NCBI RefSeq assembly: GCF_000768695.1 | Contig: NZ_AVPL01000035.1 | Coordinates: forward strand, 1 to 40,137 | Direction: 5' to 3' | Origin: Knoellia aerolata DSM 18566 | Lineage (GTDB): Bacteria > Actinomycetota > Actinomycetes > Actinomycetales > Dermatophilaceae | Length of the DNA stretch: 40,137 bases | Part shown: positions 25,401 to 32,709 of the stretch, in pieces | How the letters are laid out: each line of letters begins with the position of its first letter | Position numbering within the stretch: the first letter of the stretch is position 1 | Notes under the pieces: generated by a model | The model's input: only the letters and a program-made list of their open reading frames with translations | The model's database searches: none | What the model was told of the DNA's origin: nothing | Made by a program: the position numbers and the translations under genes

Positions 25401-26054
25401 GGCTGGGCCTACGACATCGGGTCCGGTGGGCTCGACCACGTGCTCGCGAGCGGCCGGAACGTCAACGTCCTCGTGCTCGACACCGAGGTCTACTCCAACA
25501 CCGGTGGGCAGTCCTCCAAGGCGACGCCGATCGGGGCGGTGGCCAAGTTCGCGGCCGCCGGCAAGGCGGTCGCGAAGAAGGACCTCGCCCTCCAGGCCAT
25601 CGCCTACGGCAACGTCTACGTCGCCCGGGTCGCGATGGGCGCCGACCCGCACCAGACGCTGACGGCGTTCCGGGAGGCGGAGGCCTACGACGGGCCCTCG
25701 CTCGTCATCGCCTACAGCCACTGCATCGCCCACGGCATCGAGATGAGCAAGGGCCTCGACCAGCAGTACCGCGCCGTGGCGTCGGGACACTGGCCGCTCG
25801 TGCGCTACGACCCGGCCGTGCGGGCGGTCGGAGGCAACCCGTTCCAGCTCGACTCGCCGCGGCCCCGCATCCCGCTCGAGGACTACGTCTACAACGAGCT
25901 GCGCTACCGGATGCTGCGCGACTCCGACCCCGCCGAGGCCGAGCGGCTGCTCCACCTCGCGCAGGAGGCGGTCGACCTGCGGTGGCAGACCTACGAGGAG
26001 ATGGCGACGCGGGGTGCGGACCGCTTCGTGGCCGACCTGAGGAGGGCCCCGTGA
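22467..26054 (+). CDS. nifJ: Pyruvate:ferredoxin (flavodoxin) oxidoreductase
   Basis: This single-chain enzyme of 1195 residues, near the family's usual length of about 1175, oxidises pyruvate and CoA to acetyl-CoA and CO2 and reduces ferredoxin. Domains in order: pyrimidine-binding N-terminal domain (IYPITPSSTMAE, TASQGLLLM), the transketolase C-like domain and CoA region, a two-cluster ferredoxin domain (CIQCGTCSFVCP near 689 and CTGCGLCVEACP near 747), the proximal-cluster Cys pair GACAGCGETPYLK near 826 and ATGCSSIYGG, and the TPP-binding GGDGWAYDIGSGGLDHV through VYSNTGGQ near 976. All cluster cysteines appear present. The enzyme is usually oxygen-sensitive, so it suggests micro-oxic or anaerobic metabolism. 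It starts two bases after the preceding stop and overlaps the next gene by 4 bp. Confidence 0.96.
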   Translation: MRVTIDGNQAAVDVAYRLNELCAIYPITPSSTMAELADEWASHGRTNVWGSVPTVMEMQSEGGAAGAMHGALQGGALSTTFTASQGLLLMIPNMYKIAGELTSTVFHVAARSLAAQGLSIFGDHSDVMAVRQTGFALLSSSSVQEAHDFALVAQAATLRTRVPFIHFFDGFRTSHELNTVELIDDDVLRAVVPEHLVREHRARALTPEHPFVRGTAQNPDVYFQARETVNPFYARTAGVVQDVMDEVAVHTGRAHRVVEYAGHPEADRVVVVMGSAAETVRETVAHLVAGGEHVGVLVLRLYRPFPSAELLAALPGSVRQVAVLDRTKEPGSNGEPLYLDVVSCLAEAHERGDRATVPRVIGGRYGLSSKELTPGMVAGIFAELALAQPRRRFTLGITDDVGGTSLPYDPDLDIEDPQTLRAVFYGLGSDGTVGANKNTIKILGADPDVHAQAYFVYDSKKSGGLTVSHLRFGPHPIHAPYLVSRAGFVGCHHLGLLDTVDVLAPAREGATLLLNAPQRPEDVWDAIPGPVQQQILDKRLRLYAVDATTVARLAGLPGRTNTVLQTCFFAISGVLPADEAVARVKAAIRTTYGRRGAEVVRRNEAAVDATLAALHEIPVPAARTSARDLPDVVPPDAPDFVRRVTAEMMAGRGDALPVSAMPVDGTFPSGTTAYEKRRISDVVAEWDPDTCIQCGTCSFVCPHSVIRSRFYDGAALDGAPDGFRSAPLTAVGLPESRYTLQVYVEDCTGCGLCVEACPVSPLSIPGMPGEPERKAINLAPLEPLLAPERENIAFFESLPVNDRARVDFGTVRGTQFLQPLFEFSGACAGCGETPYLKVLTQLFGERLTVANATGCSSIYGGNLPTTPWTKNAQGRGPAWSNSLFEDNAEFGLGLRLAADLHTRLATERLAQLRDEVGAELADAILGAGQVREFELTAQRERVAELLRRLDGLSGPLVDDLRSVADHLLRRTVWIVGGDGWAYDIGSGGLDHVLASGRNVNVLVLDTEVYSNTGGQSSKATPIGAVAKFAAAGKAVAKKDLALQAIAYGNVYVARVAMGADPHQTLTAFREAEAYDGPSLVIAYSHCIAHGIEMSKGLDQQYRAVASGHWPLVRYDPAVRAVGGNPFQLDSPRPRIPLEDYVYNELRYRMLRDSDPAEAERLLHLAQEAVDLRWQTYEEMATRGADRFVADLRRAP

Positions 26055-27079
26055 CGGACCTGTCGACGAGCTACCTGGGGCTGGCGCTGCGCAGCCCCCT
26101 CGTCGCGAGCGCCTCGCCGCTGTCGCAGCGCGTCGACGGGGTGCGGGCCCTGGCCGACTCCGGTGTGGGCGCCGTCGTCATGTACTCGCTCTTCGAGGAG
26201 GAGGTCCACCGCCAGCAGCTCCACGACCTCATGGTGAGCGAGACGCACGAGAACGTGTTCGGGGAGGCGCTGACGTACTTCCCCTCCTCGCCGAGCACCG
26301 ACACCGGCGGCGCGACCCGCTACCTGCGGCTCCTCGAGCAGTCGGCGGCGGCCGTCGAGGTGCCGGTCATCGCCAGCCTCAACGGCAGCACGCCGGGCGG
26401 CTGGGAGGGCTTCGCGCGGTCGATGCAGGATGCCGGGGCCGCGGCCATCGAGCTCAACGTCTACCTCGTCCCCGGCGACCCGCACACGAGCGGGCGCGAC
26501 GTGGAGGACCGGCACGTGGAGATCCTCCAGCAGGTGAGGGCTGCCGTGTCCGTGCCCGTCGCGGTCAAGCTCAGTCCGCACTTCAGCTCCACCGGCGAGA
26601 TGGCGCTGCGGCTGGACCGGGCGGGCGCGTCGGGGCTGGTGCTCTTCAACCGCTTCCTCCAGCCGGACGTCGACCCGGAGGCACTCGTGGTCACGACCGG
26701 GGTGACCCTGTCGACGCCGGGCGAGGCCCGGTTGCCGCGCACGTGGATCGCCATCCTGCGGGGCCACGTGACCGCCTCGCTCGCGGCGACGACCGGCGTC
26801 GACCAGCCCGAGGACGTCGCCGCCTACCTCCTCGCCGGGGCCGACGTCGTCATGACGGCCTCGGCCCTGCTGCGGCACGGGGTGGGGCACGCCGCGGTGC
26901 TCCTCGAAGGTCTCGAGGCCTGGATGCGCCGCAAGGGGTTCGACTCCGTGGACGAGTTCCGGGGGCGGCTGGCGGTCCCGGTGGGCGTCGACCAGAGCGC
27001 GTACGAGCGGGCGGGGTACGTCACGGCCCTGGCGAAGGCGCGCCGGACCTACGGCGACCCGGTGGCGTCGCGGTCCTGA
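26051..27079 (+). CDS. Dihydroorotate dehydrogenase-like flavoprotein (PFOR-associated)
   Basis: About 342 residues from GTG 26051, which overlaps the nifJ stop (GTGA) and follows GGAGGG by four bases. It has the class 1 dihydroorotate-dehydrogenase TIM-barrel pattern (LGLALRSPLVASASPLSQ, IASLNGSTPGGWEGFARSMQDAGAAAIELNVYL, VPVAVKLSPHFSSTGEMALRLDRAGASGLVLFNRF), but the usual orotate-site Asn/Ser arrangement is changed and MYSLFEEEV is specific to the DHOD-like group. I recall such genes commonly next to nifJ, with unknown reaction. It is unlikely to serve pyrimidine synthesis here. It converges on the CoA-ligase gene with six bases between the stop codons. Confidence 0.85.
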   Translation: MTDLSTSYLGLALRSPLVASASPLSQRVDGVRALADSGVGAVVMYSLFEEEVHRQQLHDLMVSETHENVFGEALTYFPSSPSTDTGGATRYLRLLEQSAAAVEVPVIASLNGSTPGGWEGFARSMQDAGAAAIELNVYLVPGDPHTSGRDVEDRHVEILQQVRAAVSVPVAVKLSPHFSSTGEMALRLDRAGASGLVLFNRFLQPDVDPEALVVTTGVTLSTPGEARLPRTWIAILRGHVTASLAATTGVDQPEDVAAYLLAGADVVMTASALLRHGVGHAAVLLEGLEAWMRRKGFDSVDEFRGRLAVPVGVDQSAYERAGYVTALAKARRTYGDPVASRS

Positions 27080-27085
27080 GGGCGC

Positions 27086-28996
27086 TCAGCCACCGGGGCG
27101 CAGCACCGGGGCCAGCCGGTCGAGCACGGACGCGTCCTCGATCGTCGCGGGCACGGTGGGCGTCTTGCCGTCGGCGATCTCGCGCATCGTGCGTCGCAGG
27201 ATCTTCCCCGACCTCGTCTTCGGCAGCCCCGCGACGATGTCGACCTGCCTCAGGGCGGCGACCGCGCCCACCTCGTCGCGGACCCGCTTGACGAGCTCGG
27301 CGCGGATCCGCTCACCCGCCTCCCCTGAAGCGTCGATGCCGCCCTTGAGGACGACGAAGCCGCGGGGCAGCTGGCCCTTGAGCTCGTCGGCGACGCCGAT
27401 GACGGCGCACTCCGCGACGTCGGGGTGCCCGGCGAGCGCGGCCTCCATCGAGCCCGTGGACAGGCGGTGCCCGGCGACGTTGAGGACGTCGTCGGTCCTG
27501 CCCATGACGTAGAGATAACCGTCCTCGTCGACGAAGCCGCCGTCGCCGGTGAGGTAGTAGCCGGGGAACGCCGACAGGTAGCCCGCGACGTAGCGCTCGT
27601 CGTCACCCCAGAGGGTCGGCAGCGTCCCGGGCGGCATCGGCAGCCGGAGGCAGATCGCCCCCTCCTGGCCCGCCGGCACGGGCGACCCGGTCTCGTCGAG
27701 GATCTCGACGGCATACCCGGGCACCGGGACCGACGGGGAGCCCGCCTTGATCGGCATCGGCTCGAGGCCGCGCAGGTTCGCCGCGATCGGCCACCCCGTC
27801 TCGGTCTGCCACCAGTTGTCGACGACGGGGACGCCGAGCATGGACGACGCCCACTCGTAGGTGTCGGGGTCGAGCCGCTCACCCGCGAGGAAGACGGTCT
27901 CGAGCGAGGAGATGTCGTGCTGGCGGAGCAGCTCACCGTCCGGGTCGTCCCGCTTGATCGCGCGGTATGCCGTGGGGGCGGTGAACATGGCCCGCACCCG
28001 GTGCTCGGCGATGACCCGCCAGAAGGCGCCCGCGTCCGGGGTGCCGACCGGCTTGCCCTCGTAGAGGACGGTGGTGGCACCGGTGAGCAGCGGGGCGTAG
28101 ACGATGTAGGAGTGGCCGACGACCCAGCCGACGTCGCTCGCGGTGAACCACACGTCGCCGGGGTCGATCCCGTAGATGTGGTCCATCGACCACCGCAGCG
28201 CGACCGCGTGGCCGCCGTTGTCGCGGACGATCCCCTTGGGCCGGCCGGTCGTGCCGGACGTGTAGAGGATGTAGAGCGGGTCGGTCGCGGCGACCTCCAC
28301 GCAGTCGGCCGGCTCGGCGTCGGACACGAGCTCGTCCCAGTCCATCTCCTCCCAGTCGGTGTCCCGCTCGCCGACCGCGGCGTGGGCCTGCTCGCGCTGG
28401 AGGACGATCACCGACTCGGGCTTGTGGCTGCTGCGGTCGAGGGCCGCGTCGAGCATCGGCTTGTACTCGACCACGCGGTTCGGCTCGATCCCGCAGCTCG
28501 CGGCGAGGACGACCCTGGGCTGGGCGTCCTCGATCCGGGCCGCCAGCTCGGCCGGCGCGAACCCGCCGAACACGACCGAGTGGACGGCGCCGAGCCGCGC
28601 GCAGGCGAGCATCGCGACGACGGCCTCGGGCACCATCGGCATGTAGACGACGACCCGGTCGCCCTTCTCGACCCCCAGGCTCGCCAACGCACCGGCGAAC
28701 GTGGAGACGCGAGCCAGCAGGTCGGCATACGTGAGGGTCTGCTTCGTGCCGGTCACCGGGCTGTCGTGGATGAGCGCGGGCTGGTCGCCGCGGCCGTCAC
28801 GCACGTGCCGGTCGAGGGCGTTGAAGCAGGTGTTGAGCGTGGCTCCGGTGAACCAGCGGTAGAGCGGCGGGTTCGCGTCGTCGAGGATCGTGCTCGGGGG
28901 AGTGATCCACTCGATCCGCTCCGCCGCACGCCGCCAGAACGTGTCCGGGTGCTCGATCGACTCGCGGTACGCCGCCTCGTATCCCTGGGTCGCCAT
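27086..28996 (-). CDS. Acetyl-/propionyl-CoA synthetase (PrpE-like)
   Basis: This 636-residue AMP-forming acyl-CoA synthetase has the P-loop YILYTSGTTGRPKG, the ATP/acyl regions (DNWWQTETGWPIA, YYLTGDGGFVDEDGYLYVMGRTDDVLNVAGHRLSTGSMEAAL) and the catalytic Lys in PKTRSGKILRR. GGFAPAELAARIEDAQPRVVLAASCGIEPNRVVEYKPML is characteristic of the PrpE/ACSS3 branch, which prefers propionate, though acetate is also plausible. The N-terminal DUF3448-type domain is present. There is no methylcitrate cycle gene nearby. It faces the PFOR operon, which makes acetyl-CoA, so both converge on acetyl-CoA. The gene holds three octamer copies. Confidence 0.92.
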   Translation of the reverse strand: MATQGYEAAYRESIEHPDTFWRRAAERIEWITPPSTILDDANPPLYRWFTGATLNTCFNALDRHVRDGRGDQPALIHDSPVTGTKQTLTYADLLARVSTFAGALASLGVEKGDRVVVYMPMVPEAVVAMLACARLGAVHSVVFGGFAPAELAARIEDAQPRVVLAASCGIEPNRVVEYKPMLDAALDRSSHKPESVIVLQREQAHAAVGERDTDWEEMDWDELVSDAEPADCVEVAATDPLYILYTSGTTGRPKGIVRDNGGHAVALRWSMDHIYGIDPGDVWFTASDVGWVVGHSYIVYAPLLTGATTVLYEGKPVGTPDAGAFWRVIAEHRVRAMFTAPTAYRAIKRDDPDGELLRQHDISSLETVFLAGERLDPDTYEWASSMLGVPVVDNWWQTETGWPIAANLRGLEPMPIKAGSPSVPVPGYAVEILDETGSPVPAGQEGAICLRLPMPPGTLPTLWGDDERYVAGYLSAFPGYYLTGDGGFVDEDGYLYVMGRTDDVLNVAGHRLSTGSMEAALAGHPDVAECAVIGVADELKGQLPRGFVVLKGGIDASGEAGERIRAELVKRVRDEVGAVAALRQVDIVAGLPKTRSGKILRRTMREIADGKTPTVPATIEDASVLDRLAPVLRPGG

Positions 28997-29106
28997 GCCG
29001 CCATCGTGGCGCGGTTCGGGCGGCCGTGGGGCGGGTTGCGACGAACGGTCGGCCGAACGGCCGCGGTGGTGCGGCGAGCGGATTTCGTGGCGCCTCGGCG
29101 CTCGGG

Positions 29107-29112
29107 TAACCT
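29107..29112 (+). promoter_or_regulatory. -10 box (TAACCT) of the tRNA-Ser(GGA) promoter
   Basis: TAACCT lies seven bases before the tRNA 5' end, with TTCGTG 17 bases upstream (29084-29089), the same spacing as at the other tRNA-Ser gene. Confidence 0.6.
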
Positions 29113-29119
29113 CCGCGGT

Positions 29120-29207
29120 GGAGGATTCGCATAGTGGCCTAGTGCGCGCGCTTGGAAAGCGCGTTGGGTTAACACCCTCAGGGGTTCGAATCCCCTATCC
29201 TCCGCCA
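29120..29207 (+). tRNA. tRNA-Ser(GGA)
   Basis: This class II tRNA is 88 bases with encoded CCA. The acceptor arms are GGAGGAT and ATCCTCC with discriminator G, the anticodon GGA is at 29154-29156 (TTGGAAA loop), the variable arm is long and the T loop is GTTCGAATC. It reads UCC and UCU. Confidence 0.96.
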
Positions 29208-29216
29208 CGCCGGATC

Positions 29217-29249
29217 GAGAGGGCCCCGACCACGTGTCGGGGCCCTCTC
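29217..29249 (+). terminator. Hairpin terminator after tRNA-Ser(GGA)
   Basis: A perfect 14-bp stem (GAGAGGGCCCCGAC, 29217-29230, with 29236-29249) and a five-base loop start ten bases after the tRNA. No T-run follows, which is common in high-GC actinobacteria. Confidence 0.7.
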
Positions 29250-29260
29250 GCGTGCCCCCG

Positions 29261-29342
29261 GTTCCCGCGGGGCCATGTCGTTCTCGCGGGGCCATGCCGC
29301 CCCGGCGCCAGGGACGAGCGGGAACGACGTGGACGAGCGGGA
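29261..29342. repeat. Inverted/direct repeat element between tRNA-Ser and nagZ
   Basis: CGCGGGGCCATG occurs twice in the left part (29261-29296) and GACGAGCGGGA twice in the right part (29313-29342). TCGTTCTCGC (29279-29288) can pair with GCGGGAACGA (29318-29327). I see no reading frame in it; it looks like a small palindromic element rather than a gene. Confidence 0.55.
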
Positions 29343-29392
29343 GGGACCCGACGCCATGGGCCCGGGGCGCCTCGGTGACTCGTGCGTAGCGG

Positions 29393-29421
29393 TTGCGGAC
29401 CGTCGCGACTGTGGCTAAGTT
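29393..29421 (+). promoter_or_regulatory. nagZ promoter (TTGCGG-N17-TAAGTT)
   Basis: A -35 hexamer TTGCGG (29393-29398) and -10 hexamer TAAGTT (29416-29421) have a 17-base spacer. The transcript would start near 29428, leaving a 5' leader of about 60 bases that contains the inverted repeat at 29442. Confidence 0.6.
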
Positions 29422-29441
29422 CCAACAAGAAGCCCTGTTGC

Positions 29442-29454
29442 GTGAATCGTTCAC
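29442..29454. promoter_or_regulatory. Candidate operator GTGAATCGTTCAC upstream of nagZ
   Basis: GTGAA-TCG-TTCAC is a perfect inverted repeat downstream of the nagZ promoter, where a bound repressor would block elongation. A related sequence, GTAATTCATTCAC, lies upstream of murQ (35321-35333) and matches at 10 of 13 positions. The likely binder is the RpiR-type regulator encoded at 34440. Confidence 0.4.
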
Positions 29455-29486
29455 ATCGTCGTGAGCGCCGATGAATCGGAGATGCC

Positions 29487-31292
29487 ATGCCCCGTCCGTC
29501 CGTCACCCGCCGCAGCGCGATCGCCTCGGCCGTCGCCGCGACCCTCGCCGCAGGGGCCGTGCCCCTGACGACCGCCGACGCCGCGGCCCCCGCCGGCCCG
29601 AAGGGATGGGTCCAGTCGACCCTCGTCCGCATGACGACGGAGGAGAAGGTCGGCCAGCTGTTCGTCCAGCAGGTCTACGGACAGGACGCGACCACCCCCG
29701 ACGCCCGCAACCTCCCGCTCTACGGCGTCGCGACGCCGGCCGAGGTCGTCCAGAAGTACCACCTCGGCGGCGTCATCTACTTCGCCTGGACCGACTCGGT
29801 GAAGAACCCGCAGCAGATCGCCGGCCTGTCCAACGGCCTCCAGCAGGCAGCCCTCGCCCAGGACTCCAAGGTCGACATCCCGCTCGGCATCTCGATCGAC
29901 CAGGAGCAGGGCGTCGTCACCCGCATCGGCCCGCCCGCCACCCAGTTCCCCGGGTCGATGGCGCTGGGCGCCGGCCGGTCAGCGGAGGATGCCCGCACCG
30001 CGGCCGCGATCACCGGCAAGGAGCTGCGGGCCATGGGCGTCAACACCAACTTCGCGCCCGTCGCCGACGTCAACGTCAACCCGCTCAACCCCGTCATCGG
30101 CACCCGGTCCTTCTCCTCCGACCCGGCGCTCGCCGCAGACCTCGTGGCGGCGCAGGTCGCCGGCTACCAGGAGGACGGGCGGGTCTCGGCCAGTGCCAAG
30201 CACTTCCCCGGCCACGGCGACACCGCGACCGACAGCCACGTGGCGTTCCCGGTCATCACCCACACCCGCGAGCAGTGGGAGCAGCTGGACGCCCCGCCGT
30301 TCAAGGCCGCCATCGCGCAGGGCATCGACATGATCATGACCGCCCACCTCGCCTTCCCGGCCCTCGACGACTCCGGCAACCCGGCGACGCTGAGCAAGCC
30401 GATCCTCACCGACCTGCTGCGCGGCGAGCTCGGCTACCAGGGCGTCATCGTCACCGACGCCCTCGAGATGCAGGGCGTACGTGAGCTCTACGGCGACGCC
30501 GAGGTCGCGGTCCGCGCCCTCGAGGCGGGCGTCGACCAGCTCCTCATGACGCCGGCCATGGACGAGGCGTACGCCGCGGTCCTCGCCGCGGTCGAGAGCG
30601 GCCGGATCAGCGCGGCCGACCTGGACGCCAAGGTCCGCCGGGTCCTCGAGCTCAAGGTCCGGCGCGGCATCGTCGACGACCCCATGGTCGACCCGGCCGC
30701 GACCGGCTCGCTCGTCGGCACCGCCGACCACCTCTCCACCGCCGACGCCGTCACCAACCGCACGAGCACCCTCGTGGCCAACGACGACGGCGTGCTCCCG
30801 ATGGCCGTGGGCGGCAAGAAGGTCCTCGTCACCGGCTACGGCGTGACGACCACCCAGATCCTCGCCGACGGGCTCACCGCGTCAGGCGCGACGACGACGG
30901 TCCACCAGACCGGGACCTCGCCCACCGACGCCCAGGTCGCCTCGGCGGTCGCGGCCGCGCAGGGGAAGGACGCCGTCGTCGTCACGACGATGAAGGCCTG
31001 GGACACCACGACGACCGACAAGAGGGCCGGGCAGCAGAAGCTCGTCAAGGCGCTGCAGGACATCGGGATCCCCGTCGTCGTCGTCGCCACGCGTGACCCG
31101 TACGACATCGCCTACCTGCCCGGCACGGCCACCTACCTCGCGACGTACTCCTACAGCCCGGTGGCCATCCGGGCCGCGGCCCGCGTCATCACCGGCCAGG
31201 TCGCCCCGACCGGGAAGCTCCCGGTCGACATCCCCGCCAAGGGTGCGCAGGGCACGGTCCTCTTCCCGTTCGGCCACGGCCTGACCTTCTGA
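29487..31292 (+). CDS. nagZ: Exported beta-N-acetylglucosaminidase (GH3, NagZ)
   Basis: This 601-residue protein starts at ATG 29487 with CGGAG five bases upstream. A Tat-type signal (VTRRSAIASAVAATLAAGAVPLTTADA) predicts export. The GH3 N-acetylglucosaminidase signature KHFPGHGDTATDSH starts at K238 and supplies the His/Asp acid-base pair unique to NagZ; the nucleophile is D324 in VIVTDALEMQG. Unlike short cytoplasmic NagZ, it carries the additional C-terminal alpha/beta sandwich domain (about residues 400-600), as in Bacillus YbbD. It would remove terminal GlcNAc from cell-wall fragments outside the cell, leaving MurNAc ends for NamZ. First gene of the recovery operon. Confidence 0.95.
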   Translation: MPRPSVTRRSAIASAVAATLAAGAVPLTTADAAAPAGPKGWVQSTLVRMTTEEKVGQLFVQQVYGQDATTPDARNLPLYGVATPAEVVQKYHLGGVIYFAWTDSVKNPQQIAGLSNGLQQAALAQDSKVDIPLGISIDQEQGVVTRIGPPATQFPGSMALGAGRSAEDARTAAAITGKELRAMGVNTNFAPVADVNVNPLNPVIGTRSFSSDPALAADLVAAQVAGYQEDGRVSASAKHFPGHGDTATDSHVAFPVITHTREQWEQLDAPPFKAAIAQGIDMIMTAHLAFPALDDSGNPATLSKPILTDLLRGELGYQGVIVTDALEMQGVRELYGDAEVAVRALEAGVDQLLMTPAMDEAYAAVLAAVESGRISAADLDAKVRRVLELKVRRGIVDDPMVDPAATGSLVGTADHLSTADAVTNRTSTLVANDDGVLPMAVGGKKVLVTGYGVTTTQILADGLTASGATTTVHQTGTSPTDAQVASAVAAAQGKDAVVVTTMKAWDTTTTDKRAGQQKLVKALQDIGIPVVVVATRDPYDIAYLPGTATYLATYSYSPVAIRAAARVITGQVAPTGKLPVDIPAKGAQGTVLFPFGHGLTF

Positions 31293-31310
31293 CAAAGACC
31301 CCCCACCCCG

Positions 31311-31360
31311 GCCTCGTGTGCCTCAGCGCGACCCCTGGCTCGCGCTGGAGCACACGAGGC
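31311..31360 (+). terminator. 20-bp intercistronic hairpin between nagZ and namZ
   Basis: The arms 31311-31330 and 31341-31360 pair over 20 positions with only a small internal mismatch, around a 10-base loop. It lies 19 bases after the nagZ stop, with the namZ ribosome binding site (GGAG, 31372) following at once. It is either an attenuator or a transcript-processing/stability element; the two genes are otherwise in one unit. Confidence 0.6.
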
Positions 31361-31380
31361 GAGATGAATGGAGACCAACG

Positions 31381-32709
31381 ATGACCACCCCGAACCGTCG
31401 ACAGCTCCTCACCGGGGGCGCCGGGCTCGCCGGCGCCGCCGCGCTGGGGATGGGTGCGACGCCCGCGCAGGCCGGCCCGCCGGCATACGCCACGTCGTCG
31501 AACGACCCCGCACGGAAGGTGACGCCCGGCGCCGACGTCGCCGCCGCGTCGGGCTGGGCGGTCCTCGCGGGCCGCAAGGTCGGCATCGTCACCAACCCGA
31601 CCGGGATCCTGCTCAACCTGCGCACCATCGTCGACGAGATGCACGACTCCGGCGCCGTGGACATCCGCGGCGTCTTCGGCCCGGAGCACGGCTTCCGCGG
31701 CACCGCCCAGGCCGGCGAGGCCGAGGACACGAGCGTGGACCCCCGCACCGGGATCACCGTCTACGACGCGTACGGCGCCACCACCGCGAAGTTCGCGTCG
31801 ATGATCCGCGCGGCGGGCGTCGACACCGTCGTCTTCGACATCCAGGACGTCGGTGCGCGGTTCTACACCTACATCTGGACGATGTACACGGCCATGAAGG
31901 CCTGCGTCGAGACCGGCGCCGCGCTCGTCGTGCTCGACCGCCCGAACCCCATCGGCGGCCGGGCGTACGGCCCGATAATGCGGCCGGAGTGGACCTCGGG
32001 TGTCGGCGCCGAGGCGGTCGTCCAGGCGCACGGCATGACGGTCGGCGAGCTCGCCCGCCACCTCGACGCCGAGATCCTGCCGACCGACACCGGCGGCAAG
32101 AGCCTCTCGGAGCTCGTCGTCGTCGAGGTCAAGGGCTGGCGCCGCGACGTGACGTATGCCGGCACCGGCCTTCCGTGGGTCATGCCCAGCCCGAACATGC
32201 CGACGCCCGACACCGCGCTCGTTTACCCGGGTACCGGGATGTTCGAGGGCACGAACCTCTCGGAGGGGCGTGGCACCACCCGGCCGTTCGAGCTCGTCGG
32301 CGCGCCCTACGTCGACCACCGGTGGGCCGGGCGGCTCGCCGACCGTGGCGTCAGGGGCGTCGCGTTCCGGGAGGCCTACTTCACCCCGACCTTCGGCAAG
32401 CACGTCGGCAAGGTCTGCGGCGGGGTGCAGGTCCACATCGTCGACCCGTCCGCGATCGACCCGCTGCGGGTCGGTGTCGAGATGCTCGTCGCGGCCCGGT
32501 CGATCTACCCCGAGTTCCAGTGGCGCTACGACTCCTACGACCCGGCGCGGCCGTACTGGATCGACAAGCTCACCGGCTCGACCCGCCTGCGCGAGCAGAT
32601 CACCGCGGGCGCCGACGCCGACACGGTCGTCGGTGCGTGGCAGCAGGAGCTGGCGGCGTTCGACGCCCAGCGCCAGCCGTACCTCATCTACCAGGGCCCG
32701 GCCCGATGA
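31381..32709 (+). CDS. namZ: Exo-beta-N-acetylmuramidase NamZ (DUF1343, GH171)
   Basis: This 442-residue protein is exported by a Tat signal (NRRQLLTGGAGLAGAAALGMGATPAQA). The DUF1343 body has VGIVTNPTGI, DIRGVFGPEHGFRG, FDIQDVGARFYTYIWTM, LDRPNPIGG, PSPNMPTPDTALVYPGTGMFEGTNLSEGRGTTRPFELVGAPY and, near the C-terminus, QWRYDSYDPARPYWIDKLTGS. Bacillus NamZ (YbbC) releases MurNAc from the non-reducing end of glycan fragments after NagZ has removed GlcNAc. The ATG at 31381 has GGAG seven bases upstream. Its stop overlaps the next gene's start (ATGA). Its position between NagZ and an AmiE-type hydrolase is the same set as in Bacillus. Confidence 0.93.
   Translation: MTTPNRRQLLTGGAGLAGAAALGMGATPAQAGPPAYATSSNDPARKVTPGADVAAASGWAVLAGRKVGIVTNPTGILLNLRTIVDEMHDSGAVDIRGVFGPEHGFRGTAQAGEAEDTSVDPRTGITVYDAYGATTAKFASMIRAAGVDTVVFDIQDVGARFYTYIWTMYTAMKACVETGAALVVLDRPNPIGGRAYGPIMRPEWTSGVGAEAVVQAHGMTVGELARHLDAEILPTDTGGKSLSELVVVEVKGWRRDVTYAGTGLPWVMPSPNMPTPDTALVYPGTGMFEGTNLSEGRGTTRPFELVGAPYVDHRWAGRLADRGVRGVAFREAYFTPTFGKHVGKVCGGVQVHIVDPSAIDPLRVGVEMLVAARSIYPEFQWRYDSYDPARPYWIDKLTGSTRLREQITAGADADTVVGAWQQELAAFDAQRQPYLIYQGPAR

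Noticed and set aside
22416-25955. A 1179-codon open frame on the minus strand opposite nifJ
   Set aside because: The encoded product is Arg/Val/Asp/Gly-rich with no domain, whereas the plus-strand frame is a full NifJ with all Fe-S cysteines.
26051-27079. Pyrimidine-synthesis dihydroorotate dehydrogenase (pyrD)
   Set aside because: It is coupled to nifJ rather than to pyr genes, and active-site segments differ from true PyrD.
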